Counted from the stretch's first letter, positions 33,700 to 44,540 are shown. The stretch: DNA of 64,000 bases from Annona cherimola (GCA_030490835.1 CM059975.1:52691174-52755173), one strand, 5' to 3'. Translations and numbers: made by a program. The notes: generated by a model not told the origin, from the sequence alone.

Positions 33700-34225
33700 A
33701 AATGCTTCCTTTCCACTCCTGACATAAACCTTCGTGTGCGGGTACGCTAGCTCAGGGAACATCTCACATAATATGGTCCAATACGCCGGCTGTCTCCGAC
33801 TTGGCCTCATCAAGAGGAACCTTTCTTCCTCTTGACGCCTACATGGTTCCTACATGCATGACTTTTGATTTTCCTAGCGTTATATACATCTTACACCAGG
33901 TGACTTGTCATTCTCATGTAGAGAATTATTTGCATCATCCCTTAAAAATATCTTTTGAAATTCATGTGTGCAAATACTTTCTTTCCATTCTTGACATAAA
34001 CCTTTGTGCATGGGTACGCTAGCCAGGGTACATCTCACATAGCATGGTCCAATACGCCGGCTGTCTCCGACTTGGCCTCATCAAGGGGAACCTCTCTTCC
34101 TCTTGACGCCTTCATGGTTCCTACATGCATGACTTTTGATTTTTCCGGCATTATATACCTCTTACACCAGGTGACTTGTCATTCTTATGTAGAGAATTAT
34201 TTGCACCGTTCATTTAAAAACATCA
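33700..34225. repeat. 271-bp tandem duplication inside LTR B3
   Basis: Two copies share GGGTACGCTAGC, AATACGCCGGCTGTCTCC (33780 and 34051), GACTTGGCCTCATCAAG and CATGCATGACTTTTGAT. Related LTRs at 56440-56600 and 60776-60900 have one copy of this block, so the duplication is private to B3. Confidence 0.8.
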
Positions 34226-34569
34226 TTTCAAATCCATGCTTTTCTTTTCAATCCATGTATGAAAATGCAATGCATTCATTTACACATAACATTCCTTTGC
34301 CTCCACCTCTGGGGAGGACGCCGTCGGCACACAGCCCATACGACTTGGCAATAGTGAAGGGGGACTCTCTGATCCGCTTTCTACCTCTACCAAAGCCTCT
34401 TCCTTATACATCATACATGTGTACATGTCCATGAACATCACATAATATAAATATGCCGGCATGACTTTTCATAAAAACTCATAAACATTCATCATTTCAA
34501 AACATTATAGGAATGACCACCCTTAAATACATTTCATAAATACTTGGGAATAAAATCACATTTTCAAAA

Positions 34570-34710
34570 GGGTTTGCTTGCTTACAATAAAGCAATAAAA
34601 TCATATTTAAAAAAAAGTTCACTTGCTTACAAATCATCATTTTCAAAAGGATTGCTTGCTTACAATAAAGCAATAAAATCATATTTTAAAAAAAGTTCGC
34701 TTGCTTACCT
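34570..34710. repeat. 78-bp tandem repeat inside LTR B3
   Basis: GCTTGCTTACAATAAAGCAATAAAATC occurs at about 34576 and 34654, each followed by CATATTTWAAAAAAAGTTC. It is the same LTR zone that carries 60-bp repeats in B1 and B4. Confidence 0.75.
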
Positions 34711-34857
34711 TTGCTTTGCTTCAACCTAACTCCTTTATCCTTTCCTTTCATTTTCCTATACAAGGAAATTGGATATTTTATCCATCTATTCCATGTCTTA
34801 ACTTGCTTCCCATGCATGCTTTACGATCACATATTACCTCATTTTTATAGAGGTTAT

Positions 34858-35010
34858 CCTTTTATAAATACTTTTTTTTTTTTTGATTTTGCCAGAGCAA
34901 CACTCGCTCAATGGCAACTGCGGACGGGATTCGAATCCCGGTGGGTGGGCACGAAGCCCCCCATGCGAAACCAACCGCCCTATGGGCAGGTTCGCCTTTT
35001 ATAAATACTT
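34858..35010 (-). mobile_element. tRNA-derived SINE with perfect 16-bp target duplication
   Basis: A 121-bp insert (34874-34994) in the minus orientation ends with a run of A (plus-strand T run to 34884). It is flanked by identical CCTTTTATAAATACTT at 34858-34873 and 34995-35010. The minus strand carries a B-box-like GGGATTCGAATCCC and, about 30 bp upstream, an A-box-like ATAGGGCGGTTGG, the two RNA polymerase III promoter boxes of tRNA-derived SINEs. The homologous LTR at 17190-17210 lacks the insert. It is too short and unfolded to be a tRNA gene. Confidence 0.85.
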
Positions 35011-36762
35011 AGTCATTACTCATTTATATGAATTTTTATCCATAAATCCTTTAAAAATTTCATCCATATATCCTCATAAATATATAAAAATAAATCTCAA
35101 TTTTTTCCCAAAATACGCTGTTCACTGTTCATAATTACTGTTCATGTCACTGTAGCAGATTACTGTTCATCATCACTGTTCACCCGAGGTTACTGTTCAC
35201 AGCGACGCGGGGTTACTGTTCATGGGTTCCAAAAATTGACATTTTTCCCAAAAATAAAAAATACCATGACATAGCTTATGCTTCGTATATCATGGGAAAT
35301 TTCATACATTTTGAATTTATCATCATTTACTTGGTTAAATAAATCATTTTCTCCATGTACTAAAAATCAACATAAATTCACTTAAGCATAATCCTTAATT
35401 CCAAAAATTATGAAATTAATATATCATCATTCCAACATTATATTTATCATAATCATACATCCCAAATCATCATTTATCAAATTTGGAGCATTATTTCCAT
35501 ATATCATACATGATTTTCCCGAATGCTCTATCTTCGCTCCAAATTTTCGATGTTTCGGCATAATTCTACTTTGGCATTATAACCTTACTTATTTTCTCAT
35601 GATTATGCATTATCTAAGCATGGTTTTACCTTAATTAATACCCAAAAGAAATTTGGGAAGAAATCACTTACCCGAAGTGGAGATATCCCACTTTTTCTCG
35701 CACTTTCTCTCTGTAACTTCCTCCTCTTCTTTCTCCTCAAGGCTAAAACGTGGTGGGGGTGAAAAAATGCTCAAATGGAGCTGGGATGAAGTGCCTTGGA
35801 CGTTCACCCCTGCCCCCTATTTATACTTTTTGATTTTTCATCAAATTGGAATTTACCCCCTCTTGCTCCAGGTATTAAATTATAAATGTATTTTTTTCTA
35901 ATTTCCAAAAGGTGCATGGAGCCTTGTGCAGCCCACCCTAGTCCTGCTCCACCCCCCTATGGCAGCCCTATTTTGCCTATTTTTTATTTTTTTAAAATTA
36001 ATTAATTTAGGCTAAATTAATCCTAGCCATTGATTTTTGATAAGATTGATTTTGGGCCATTGGATTTGATCCCAAAAGTCCAAGATCCAGCAGCCATAGC
36101 AGCTTTTCATTAATTATTTATCCATTTAATTAATTAAAATTAATCCAAAGTCAAATGCTAATTAATGAAAAAGTAAAGCTACTTTTTGATCTTCAAATGA
36201 CGTTTAATCTTGACCCTTAATTCATGATTTTTGATCAATCTTGGACCAATCATCATGTTCATCATCATATTTTTGCCATCCATAAAAAATTTCATCTCAA
36301 TCCGACATCCGGATTGCAAGATATGAATTTTTCTTCATTTTCTTTACAAAAATCCATAAAAATCCGAAAATACTAAATAATTCAAAAAGTTGCTATTTTG
36401 TCCTTTTGTGGGAAGCTTCCTTTTTTGTCTTTTTGTGATTAAGTTAATCCAAAGTGATTAACTTAACATATTTCTTAATCCCACATTTACTATTCACATT
36501 TCACTATTCACGTACACTATTCATCTGAATTCCATAAATAATTATTTTAACCTTTATTCCCACATATTTTTCATACTCATGAATATATATTTTATTAATA
36601 TATTACCTAGGGTTTACAATCCTAGGGTTTCATATATGTGTCTAAGATCGGGGTTTCACACATATCCATAAATATAACTCATGAATTTTATTCATCATAA
36701 AAATTATTACAAAAATCTAGGGTTTACAACGCATATATTGCCTGAGAAAGCTGGGTTTCACA

Positions 36763-36962
36763 ACCAAGCATGTTTAAGTCCAAAATAAAAATAGAATTCA
36801 AATTCATCTTAAACAAGATAATTAAAATTAAAAAAGGAAAAGATAGAAAGACTGATTGGTTTGAAGCTTCCGGTTGTGTGTCGGCCACACCACGCAATTC
36901 GTTGGTCCGCATCTTGCACGTGCTCTCCATCGCCTTGCTCTCTCTCTCTCTCTCTCTCTCTC
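36763..36962. repeat. Repeated segment U (copy 1) with (TC)n tract
   Basis: AAGCATGTTTAAGTCCAAAAT to CTTGCTCTCTC matches 45216-45363 in the same orientation. Both copies end directly at an inverted gypsy LTR end (TGTGGC). Copy 1 carries about 12 TC units at 36938-36963 that copy 2 lacks. I cannot assign it to a known element. Confidence 0.55.
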
Positions 36963-37031
36963 TGTGGCCCCCAACCCGAGCATTAAAACCTTACCTCAGG
37001 ATCTATCGACTGGCAAACGTGATCAGGATTG
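36963..37031 (-). mobile_element. 69-bp fragment of an antisense gypsy LTR end
   Basis: TGTGGCCCCCAACCCGAG followed by TTACCTCAGGATCTATCGAC and GATCAGGATTGTT is the inverted 3' end of the gypsy LTR. It breaks off in the middle of the conserved hairpin block. Confidence 0.7.
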
Positions 37032-38625
37032 TTGATTCAATTTCAGCAAGGCAGCGCACATCACCATTTTCCATCAGCATGAGGGGAGAAAAAAAAGAAA
37101 AAATGATAAGAAAAAATGGGAAAAAAGAAGAGGAACCAAGCTAGGAAAAATGGAGTCCAAGTTGATTCAATTTCAAGTAAGCATACCCCTTAATTATGGG
37201 TTGAAAATCATAACTGAAATTTTCTTAAACCCTATGTGATGTTGCTGTTTTGATGTTTAATCATGATTATATGATGATTCATGATTAGATGGATTATATA
37301 AATTGATTTGGGCTTAAGTTATGAATTTTGGAAAGTATAGAACTTAGGGTTACACACATGACCTGATTTTCATTTTTTTGTGTTAAAAATGATATATGAA
37401 TATGCCCAAATAATTTATGGATGATTAAGAGGGTAAAATACCCTAAATTTAGAGTATGATGGATGTTCAAAATGAGTGGAAATTATTTTCCCTAAATCTG
37501 ATTTTATGGGCATATGTTTGGACATGTCAAAACGGTGCAAAGGGTACCCAAAATGCGCATGGAAGTTGCTGTTATGCAAGGGAACGAATTTTGGGTTTTA
37601 AATATGTATTAATACCCTAAATTTGGGTTAAGAAAAGCATGATTAATTGTTGAAATTTATGGATTAGAAAACTGTTATGAATTAACTATCAAAACAGGCA
37701 TTGAAATGATGAAAAATGGGTTCTAATGTTGCTGTTTTAGAATCCTATGATGAATGGATTAAAATCTGAAAATTGGACCCTAAATTATGTGATAATTAAG
37801 GGGTTTAATCATGCTAATTAAGGACTCAAGTTTCTATGTTGAAAATTTTTAAGAAACACATGATCTATGTGTTGAAAAATGGACGTATGGGGAGAGACAA
37901 GTATGAGAAAATGATATACGGATCATGTAAGTTGTTAAAATAAAAAAAATGCATGAAAAAGTGATTAAATACGTGAATTAGATTACTGTTTTGATAAATA
38001 ATGATAATCTCAAAATTTGAGATTATTATATGATGCCTAAGTTATTAATTAAGTGCTTATAATAAGTATCAATCTGTGAAAAATGAAAAATATATAAAAA
38101 TGATAAATAGAGGTAATGAACCTCCAAATAATGATTTAATGAACATTTATTATATGTATGTAAGTTTACCCTACATAAGGGTATTAAAATGAATGAATGG
38201 ATGATTTATATGTATAGGTTATGTTGCTAAGTATGAATACCCGACTTGAAGAATAAGTGGGTTTAGTTAATGTAATGCAGATCCAAATGGATTTATGTAC
38301 GTTAGAAAACCTAACGAATATAAGTATTTGAAGATGATGCAAATAAATGAAATTTTATTTTCATTTATGTAGGCAAAGGCAAGGAAAAGAATGGAAGGAA
38401 AGGGATTATGGCGATCTCAGGTAAGCAAGCGAACTTTCTAAAATGCTGTTTTCTTTTTGTATGATGAATGATGTAGAATGTGAAGAAAATGAATGATGAT
38501 AAAAAAAATTTGGACGAGTTTCAATTAAAAACCCGCCGCATGATCAGGGCAACAATTCTGATTCACATTTACCAATCAATAAGGTCTTGAGGTAAGGAAG
38601 TGATGTCTCGGTTTGGGGTGCCACA
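37032..38625 (+). mobile_element. Gypsy LTR, type II, sense orientation (element A4)
   Basis: Sense LTR sequence ends GGGGTGCCACA at 38625, five bases before a perfect primer site. Blocks such as ACCCTAAATTTGGGTTAAG and TTAAGGGGTTTAATCATG match 8900-9150 and 48900-49400. The 5' end is not clear; the first 110 bp resemble 48780-48860. Confidence 0.7.
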
Positions 38626-38630
38626 GAAGT

Positions 38631-38642
38631 TGGTATCAGAGC
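38631..38642 (+). other. Perfect primer-binding site of gypsy element A4
   Basis: TGGTATCAGAGC matches the complement of plant initiator Met-tRNA exactly and follows the LTR end by the spacer GAAGT, the same spacer as at 10818-10822. Confidence 0.92.
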
Positions 38643-39560
38643 ATGGATTGGTAAATAGGCGAGGTAAGAAAATATTTGATATCACAAGAATGATATTTTA
38701 ACGAGGATTGATAGATAGATATAGAAGAAAAATAGAAAATGATGAAAGAGATAGATTGAAAATTATATGACATATACGATACGTATTGTCTTATACTGTG
38801 TGTCATTATGACACAATGATATGACTATTTAAAGAAATGTAGCTAGTTGCTATATTCATGGTATAGATAGTATATGAAGGAAAAATGATATGAGGTCAGA
38901 TGAAATGAAAAGGAGGAAAGGAGAATAGAAGGAGGAAAGATGAAAAGACAAAGGATAGAAGAGAATCAGAACAGATGATGGATTGAATAATGGAACCCTA
39001 CATAAAGACCCCCTTACCTAAGGTAAACTGTGCCTCACTTAAGGTAGCACAGGGTTGTGCTATACTTTACATATAAGGTGTGACGCCGTAGCGTCATATG
39101 GAAGGCACTTGGCAGTCATATGATAGGCACTAAGGCGCCGACTTTCTAAGTGATTGTCTGTCTAGAATTATGTATACGATAAAATGACAGATTATGTAAG
39201 TATAATCTGTATGTGTAAGGAAAAACAACCTTACACTATGAAAGGCAAAGATAGAAATGAGAAAGGTAGGAAAAAGAAGGGAATCTCCTTTGATTTTTAA
39301 TGTATTATGTTTGATGTTATGAAAATACAGAAGCATTTGTTTTATTCAAATACTAAGTATATATGAAAGAAGAAAGGTCATTGATCTTTCTAGATTATAT
39401 AATTGACTATGTATGATGATTCTATGATCAGAGATGATTATATTGACTATGTATGATTCGAATGCTTTTATGATAAGATATGATATTGACATAATTTTAT
39501 ATGTTGCATTCTACAATATGCCTAACACCTTAGTTTTTGAACAAGGGAAAGACAATTGCA
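38643..39560 (+). other. Leader of gypsy element A4, non-coding
   Basis: The segment GATGAAAGAGATAGATTGAA near 38737 recurs at about 57908 after another primer site, confirming leader sequence. Between 39000 and 39300 there are short recurrent words (TAGGCAC, GGTAAACTG). I see no counterpart of the acidic ORF at 11026-11835. Confidence 0.5.
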
Positions 39561-40010
39561 TATTTGAGTCAACAAGAAAGAAGAGAAGCCAGTAGTAAGT
39601 CTAAACTACCAAGGGTAGTGAGGATAAGTGAGTCTAAAGGCTCGTCAATGACAGACAAATATAAATCCTGAGTCAAAGGATTGAAGGTGTTACCACTATA
39701 ATAATATCTCACATATAAAAAGAGTAGAGGAAAGGATAACTGCAGCTTTAAAGGAAGTTGTGTAGTAGAAGTAATACAAGGACTTTGGGAAAAACCCAAC
39801 ATGACCAGATAGAAGAAGGTGGGAGAGACAGACCAGTACAGGTAATAAATTTTTACCTAATACCCAAACTTTTAAGAGTTGATAATAAAAAGATAGAAAT
39901 GAATAGAAAGGATATTAATGCCTTTCTAGCTCAGTATCCATCTAAGTTCTCAGGCAAATCAGACTTTATGTAAGCTGAGCAGTGGATGACTGAACCCAAG
40001 AACATATTCA
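39561..40010 (+). pseudogene. Gypsy gag fragment, decayed
   Basis: The frame near 39898-40010 reads RKDINAFLAQYPSKFSG, then a stop, then AEQWMTEPKNIFKV. This parallels INAFLSQ...LPKFLGEPDPVQAEQRMTE in gag at 12715-12820. No CCHC knuckle or pol follows; sequence beyond 40010 is unassigned and then becomes LTR. Confidence 0.6.
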
Positions 40011-40560
40011 AGGTTTGAACATGTATTCTTATGTAAGGTCCAAACATTGATTGACAATGCTTATGAGTAATAGGAAACCCAAAAGGCTATTATGCCATAA
40101 TCAAAGAAGGTAATATGGAAGAAGGTAATAAAAAAAAAGGTAATCTGGAAGAAGTTGATAAGAAATATCTTCCAACAGGATATCAGGATATAATACATGT
40201 TGATAATGAACATGTACAATTAGGGCAAAGATAACTCAACCCTAAAGATTAAGGAACCTAGTGTAGGGAAAGAAAGAAATAAGAAAGGCTAATTCAACTA
40301 ATGCTAATTGCAGCTATTAGTTGATATGAAATTTCTGCAAATTATTGCAGAAAAATGTAACAAAACATGTCTAGTTAGCATGTATGGAAGGAAAAAGGAG
40401 ATTCCATATATGATATCACAAAAGTTGGTATCATGTGTCATAGTAAGAGATAGTAGATAGATAAAGAAAAATGAAGGCAATAATGATTGCTGGAATTCTT
40501 TTTAATTTTGATGTGATTGAAAGATAGGTATGAGAGAGATAATTTCTCTATGATATTCAT
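40011..40560 (+). other. Unassigned AT-rich remnant between gag fragment and LTR A5
   Basis: The strand is purine-rich with repeated AAGAAGGTAAT words and no recognisable domain. It is probably degenerate internal retrotransposon sequence. Confidence 0.3.
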
Positions 40561-41837
40561 AAGAAATGAGGTTAGAAAAAAAAATGATAAGGACCCTTAC
40601 TAGTTTATGGAAACTGGAAAGGGAGACCAGGAAGAAAATATTTTAGAACGGTTTAATATTGGTATTCCTATTAGGTAGTCTACGCTGGTATAACCTAGTT
40701 GTAGATATTATGAGATGAGAAGGAATGGATGTCTTAGCAAAAGTGTCTTTTGCTAAGACATGTATGAAACTCTATGTGAGAGCAACTTTTTCTCTATGCT
40801 ATAGACTGAATGTATTAAGCTATATGGATGTCCATTGCTAAAAGAAACTATGTCAAAAATGTTTTGAGACATCAAATATCTCTGGGCTAAAGATTTTATA
40901 ATGAAAAATATTTTTGGATATAAAAATGTCCTTTGCCGAAAAGGCTTATGTGAATGATGTTTTAGGACATGAGAATGTCCTTCTTTAAAAAGAATTTATG
41001 AAGAAAATATTTTGGACGTAGAACGTCCACTAATGAAAGATGGTTTTATGTATCCATTTTGGAACATTGGAAATGTTCATACAAAACCAGAGAAAATTAA
41101 TTAAAGAGAGTGAAATGCATATGTTTTGCCTTCACAAGCCCAGACGTGGCTTGTGAATTATTTTAAGAATGATGTTTTATGAGAATGTTCAAGGACATGG
41201 AATTGTCCTTATGAACAAGGGATTTTATGACAATGTTTTAGGATATACGGATGTTCTCAAGTAAAAAGGTGTTCGAGATGTTTAATGAAAAAGGTTTAAA
41301 ATGAAAACTTGCCCTAAAAGATAAAATGCTTGCTTAATGAGTTGTCACTCACGTTTTATTTTTCCAAACCTTAGACAGGTACCGGGAAACTCAGGATGAT
41401 CAAATCTAAGCAAAGAAGAAAGTATGCGATGATAGCCATGAAGGCTATAAGGAATGAGATAACATGGATTAAAATCCTAAGGTATGTTAATATATATGTG
41501 GACTTATTTAGAAATTTAAATCCTATGTAATTCAATGAATGAATGTATGCATGTATGATGTGTACAATGGTTGAATGTATGTAAGTATGGAATGTAAATG
41601 TCATTATAGAAAAGCATGATGAGATGTTATGAAATAGAATATGAAATTTTATTAAAAGTGTAATGTCACTTGTATGATGAATGATGCAGAATGTAAAGAA
41701 AATGAATTATGATAAAAAAAATTAGACGAGTTCCAATTAAAAACCCGCCGCATGATCAGGGCAACAATCCTTATTCATATTTACCAATCAATAAGGTCTT
41801 AAAATAAGGAAGTGACGTCTCAGTTTGGGGCGCCACA
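40561..41837 (+). mobile_element. Gypsy LTR in sense orientation (A5) with expanded hairpin array
   Basis: From about 41330 (GAGTTGTCACTCACGTTTT, TTAGACAGGT) through CATGATCAGGGCAACAATCC to GGGGCGCCACA at 41837 this is the 3' side of the gypsy LTR. Upstream, 40731-41210 holds six hairpins. No primer site follows 41837; the next sequence is antisense LTR. Confidence 0.7.
40731..41210 (+). repeat. Array of six short hairpins
   Basis: Inverted repeats lie at 40731-40759 (13-bp arms GTCTTAGCAAAAG, 3-nt loop), 40965-40980 (GGACAT/ATGTCC), 41014-41028 (GGACGT/ACGTCC), 41062-41078 (GAACATT/AATGTTC), 41133-41155 (CACAAGCC/GGCTTGTG) and 41191-41210 (AAGGACA/TGTCCTT). The spacer sequence repeats loosely (TTTTATGAA...ATGTTTT). 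Arms differ between hairpins but stay complementary. Confidence 0.8.
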
Positions 41838-43290
41838 AACAGTAAACAAATCACTTGTCATATTTGAGATAATATTTCAAAACACATTGAGATAAAGGAA
41901 TAGACATCCTTAAATATCTTATAAAGCATTTAAAATAAAACTTATTTAGAAAGCTGCTTGCTTCCCTTTCTTGCTTAGCTTTTTGTCTCGCTTATCTCTT
42001 TGCCTTTGCATATATATATATATATATGGAAATGATCCAGTGCATGCGACTGCACCGTGCAGTCCATGCACTGTGGGCCCCACCTGATCATTTCCCATAA
42101 ATCCACCCCACCCATTGTATTTAAAATTGTTCACTTTATTACCATACCAATTTTCATCCAAATCCAACATGTGTGTAGTCTCCATCTTAAAACGGTGCAA
42201 AATCAACGTAATAAAATAGTTTAATGTAAATATCAAGTTTAAAGTGGTTTTCTCAACATCTAAATCGTCTAAAGTATGATTTATATATGGATAAATGAGT
42301 GTATAAAGTTTCATTACAATCTAATATGTGTGGGGTCCATTTTACAGCGGACTGCACCGTAATTACAATGCAGTCCGACTGCACAGGATCGGTTCCCATA
42401 TATATATATATATATATATAAGAATGACATAGCATTCATATAGTTTTCCAACCCATTTTTATTAACATTCATAACTCACTTGAATTCCAAGTCGGGTGTA
42501 TATGCACATCATAACTTTTGCATCATAACATTCATTTCACCATATGTTTAATACCCGTATTTAGGGTATCATTTGCATATATCATTACACATTCATTAGT
42601 CATTCATTAGACATCATATAGAGTACTAAACCTCCAACTTATCATTTTTCACATATTTTCATAATTCACACATTGTGCTCATTTTTAAACACCTAATTGA
42701 TATCCTAAACCTCATATATTAATCTCAAAATTTAAGATTATCATTATTTATCAAAACAGCAACATAATCCACGTGTTTCATCACATTTTTCATGCAATTT
42801 TACATTTTAATATTTTACATAAACCATTCATCATTTATTCATGCTTATCTCTTCATATATGTCAATTTTACAACACATAAATCATGTGTTTCTTAAAATT
42901 TTTCAAATCAGCAACTTGGCTTCTATTGTAGAGTGATTATCCACCTTAATTCGCACTTCACTTAGTGTATTTTATGCAATATTAATCCACTAATCATAGG
43001 GTTTAAAAATAGCAACTTCGGGACCCGTTTTATACACTTTTAATGTTCCTTTTGATACTTATCACTAAACAGATTTTTAATCTCTTAATTCCAGAAAATA
43101 ACCATGCTTTTCTTAACCCGAATTTAAGGTATTAGCACATATTTAAATCTAAAATTTGTTTGCTTACATAATAGCAATATCTCTACACATATTGGGTATC
43201 CATTTGACCCGTTTTGACGTGTCCAAACATATGTCCATAAAATCAGATTTATGGCTAATCTTTTCAAATCCACCCATTTTATACATGAAA
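41838..43290 (-). mobile_element. Antisense gypsy LTR B8, type II, fragment with MITE insertion
   Basis: The segment matches 56745-57840 in the same orientation: GCTTGCTTAGCTTT, TTTGCCTTTGC, CTTGAATTCCAAGTCGGGT, AATACCCGTATTTAGGGTATC. It lacks both LTR termini and contains a TA-flanked MITE at 42005-42421. Confidence 0.75.
42005..42421. mobile_element. Micron-like MITE flanked by (TA)n tracts
   Basis: The core is about 380 bp between TA runs at about 42010-42027 and 42402-42421. The ends are imperfect inverted repeats: GGAAATGATCCAGTGCATG on the left and, inverted, GGGAACCGATCCTGTGCAG on the right. Further inside, TGCACCGTGCAGTCC and GGTGCAGTCCG repeat the theme. The same LTR at 56870-56890 has only the short site TATACATATAAG, so this is a clean insertion with TA-type target duplication. 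Micron elements of rice are known to sit in TA microsatellites; assignment is by analogy. Confidence 0.75.
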
Positions 43291-44134
43291 TTTGTCAAGA
43301 AGAAGATACATTCCGGTCCGTGGGTTCCTACTTCTTTTACTGCAAAAGTTGATCAAGTTTAGCATGAAGTGAATTTATAGATGCAATGTCATATACATTA
43401 CCTAACTGACAGGGTCCTCAGGTGTCGTTGTATTGAGAATCATAAAGAGCTAAATCATTGAGAAGCTCGAGAGCCTCCTCGTCAGTAAGTCGCATGAATC
43501 GGCCACCAGCGACTGAATTGACGGCGCTTCGGCTAGGTCGATCGAGTCCATTGAAGAAATTTTCAATAACATCACCCTGCGAGGTGCCATGATGTGGACA
43601 CTTGCGCTGCAAATCTTTCATTCTCTCCCAAGCACCGTATAGAGTTTTGCCATCTTTTTGGGCAAACTGATTGATTTCGTCCTAAATTTTCCTAGTTTTA
43701 GTGGGTGAAAAGAATTTCTCCAGGAAAGAAGTAGAGAGCTCATCCCATGTAATGAAAATGTCGAGTGGCATATAATAGAACCACTCACTTGCTCTATCAC
43801 GAAGAGAAAATGGAAAAAGCTGAAGACGGATTACCTCGCGTGGGATATTTTGTACCCTAATTGTGTTGCACAATTGCAAGAACTTACTGATGTGTACAGT
43901 CAGGTTTTCAGATAGTAGTCCAGCAAATCGGTCATGTTGAACCATCCGGATAAGCCCAGGATTGAGTTCAAAGCTTCTTACATCAATATCTGGTTCCACT
44001 ATGCATGATCGAAATCCTCGAGGGTTCGGGCGATTACGATCGCTAAGAGTTATCCTTCTTAGAGGAGCATTGTTCTCAGCCTGGCCTTCCTCCTGCTCTT
44101 GATGTGGCGGGTTTGGATTATTGTGTTCCGCCAT
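43291..44134 (-). pseudogene. Athila-like gypsy gag, C-terminally truncated and interrupted
   Basis: Minus-strand frames read MAEHNNPNPPHQEQEEGQ at the start. Gag-domain words follow: FELNPGLIRMVQHDRFAG, LQLFPFSLRDRASEWFYY, FLEKFFSPTKTRKI, then (after a stop near 43682) WERMKDLQRKCPHHG and LTDEEALELLNDLA. This is the retrotransposon gag domain of the Athila/Tat group. The open parts are 43682-44134 and about 43418-43680, split by a nonsense codon. No knuckle or pol remains; the fragment ends near 43291 at gypsy LTR sequence. Confidence 0.85.
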
Positions 44135-44515
44135 GGTCTCTTGAGGAGATTGTTGCTACTTGTACTCATGAATTTTTCTTCTAAAATAATGTTCAATCTT
44201 AGGGTTAACAACAAAGAGTTTTTCAGCTAGTTGTTTTGCAAAGTTTCGAGTATGTGGGTGCATAGAAAAATTAACTAGCTAGTTCTAAAAATATAAAAAT
44301 AAAAAAGAACGAGAGATGGAAAAGAAAGAAAAAAAACAAAATAAAATAAAACAAAATAAAATAAAATAAAATAAAATAAAATAAAATAAAATAAAATAAA
44401 AATAGATAGAGACGAAAGACAAAAAGTGAGAATAGACAAAAAATATAGGAAGGAAAAAATTAAGAAAAACAAACAAAGAAAGTATTTAAAAATAAAATTT
44501 AAAGTAACACCGAAG
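44135..44515 (-). other. Leader of Athila-like element with (AAAAT)n repeat
   Basis: Non-coding sequence lies between gag start and primer site. It contains about 13 AAAAT units at 44336-44403; the Phe/Leu-rich open frames read through this on the minus strand are artefacts of the repeat. Confidence 0.7.
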
Positions 44516-44533
44516 TCTCTGGCAACGGCGCCA
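44516..44533 (-). other. Primer-binding site of the Athila-like element
   Basis: Minus-strand TGGCGCCGTTGCCAGAGA is the Asp-tRNA type primer site typical of Athila-like elements. It lies next to the LTR end at 44541. Confidence 0.88.
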
Positions 44534-44540
44534 AAATACT

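Larger units (their letters stand above)
33061..36762 (-). mobile_element. Antisense gypsy LTR B3, type I, both termini present (3.7 kb with SINE)
   Basis: The left end is TGTGGCGCCCCGAAC and the right end is GGGTTTCACA, so on the minus strand it reads TGTGAAACCC...GGCGCCACA with proper TG/CA ends. It includes a SINE at 34874-34994, a 271-bp tandem duplication at about 33700-34220, a 78-bp repeat at 34570-34710, seven CTGTTCA units at 35115-35225, and CTATTTATA at 35817-35825. No matching 5-bp target duplication was seen (CATAT left, ACCAA right). Confidence 0.8.

Noticed and set aside
33801..34462. Open frames of 60-142 codons in LTR B3
   Set aside because: They lie in a duplicated LTR block, are not conserved as frames in sister LTRs and have no known domain.
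34920..34945. tRNA-like B-box GGGATTCGAATCCC
   Set aside because: The surrounding 121 bp do not fold as a tRNA and carry an A tail and target duplications, so it is a SINE and not a tRNA gene.
33061..36762. Regularly spaced short repeats as a possible CRISPR array
   Set aside because: The repeats are degenerate, unevenly spaced and belong to eukaryotic LTRs; there is no cas gene.
36938..36963. (TC)n tract as promoter-type GAGA element
   Set aside because: No gene follows in either direction and the duplicate segment lacks it; treated as a simple microsatellite.
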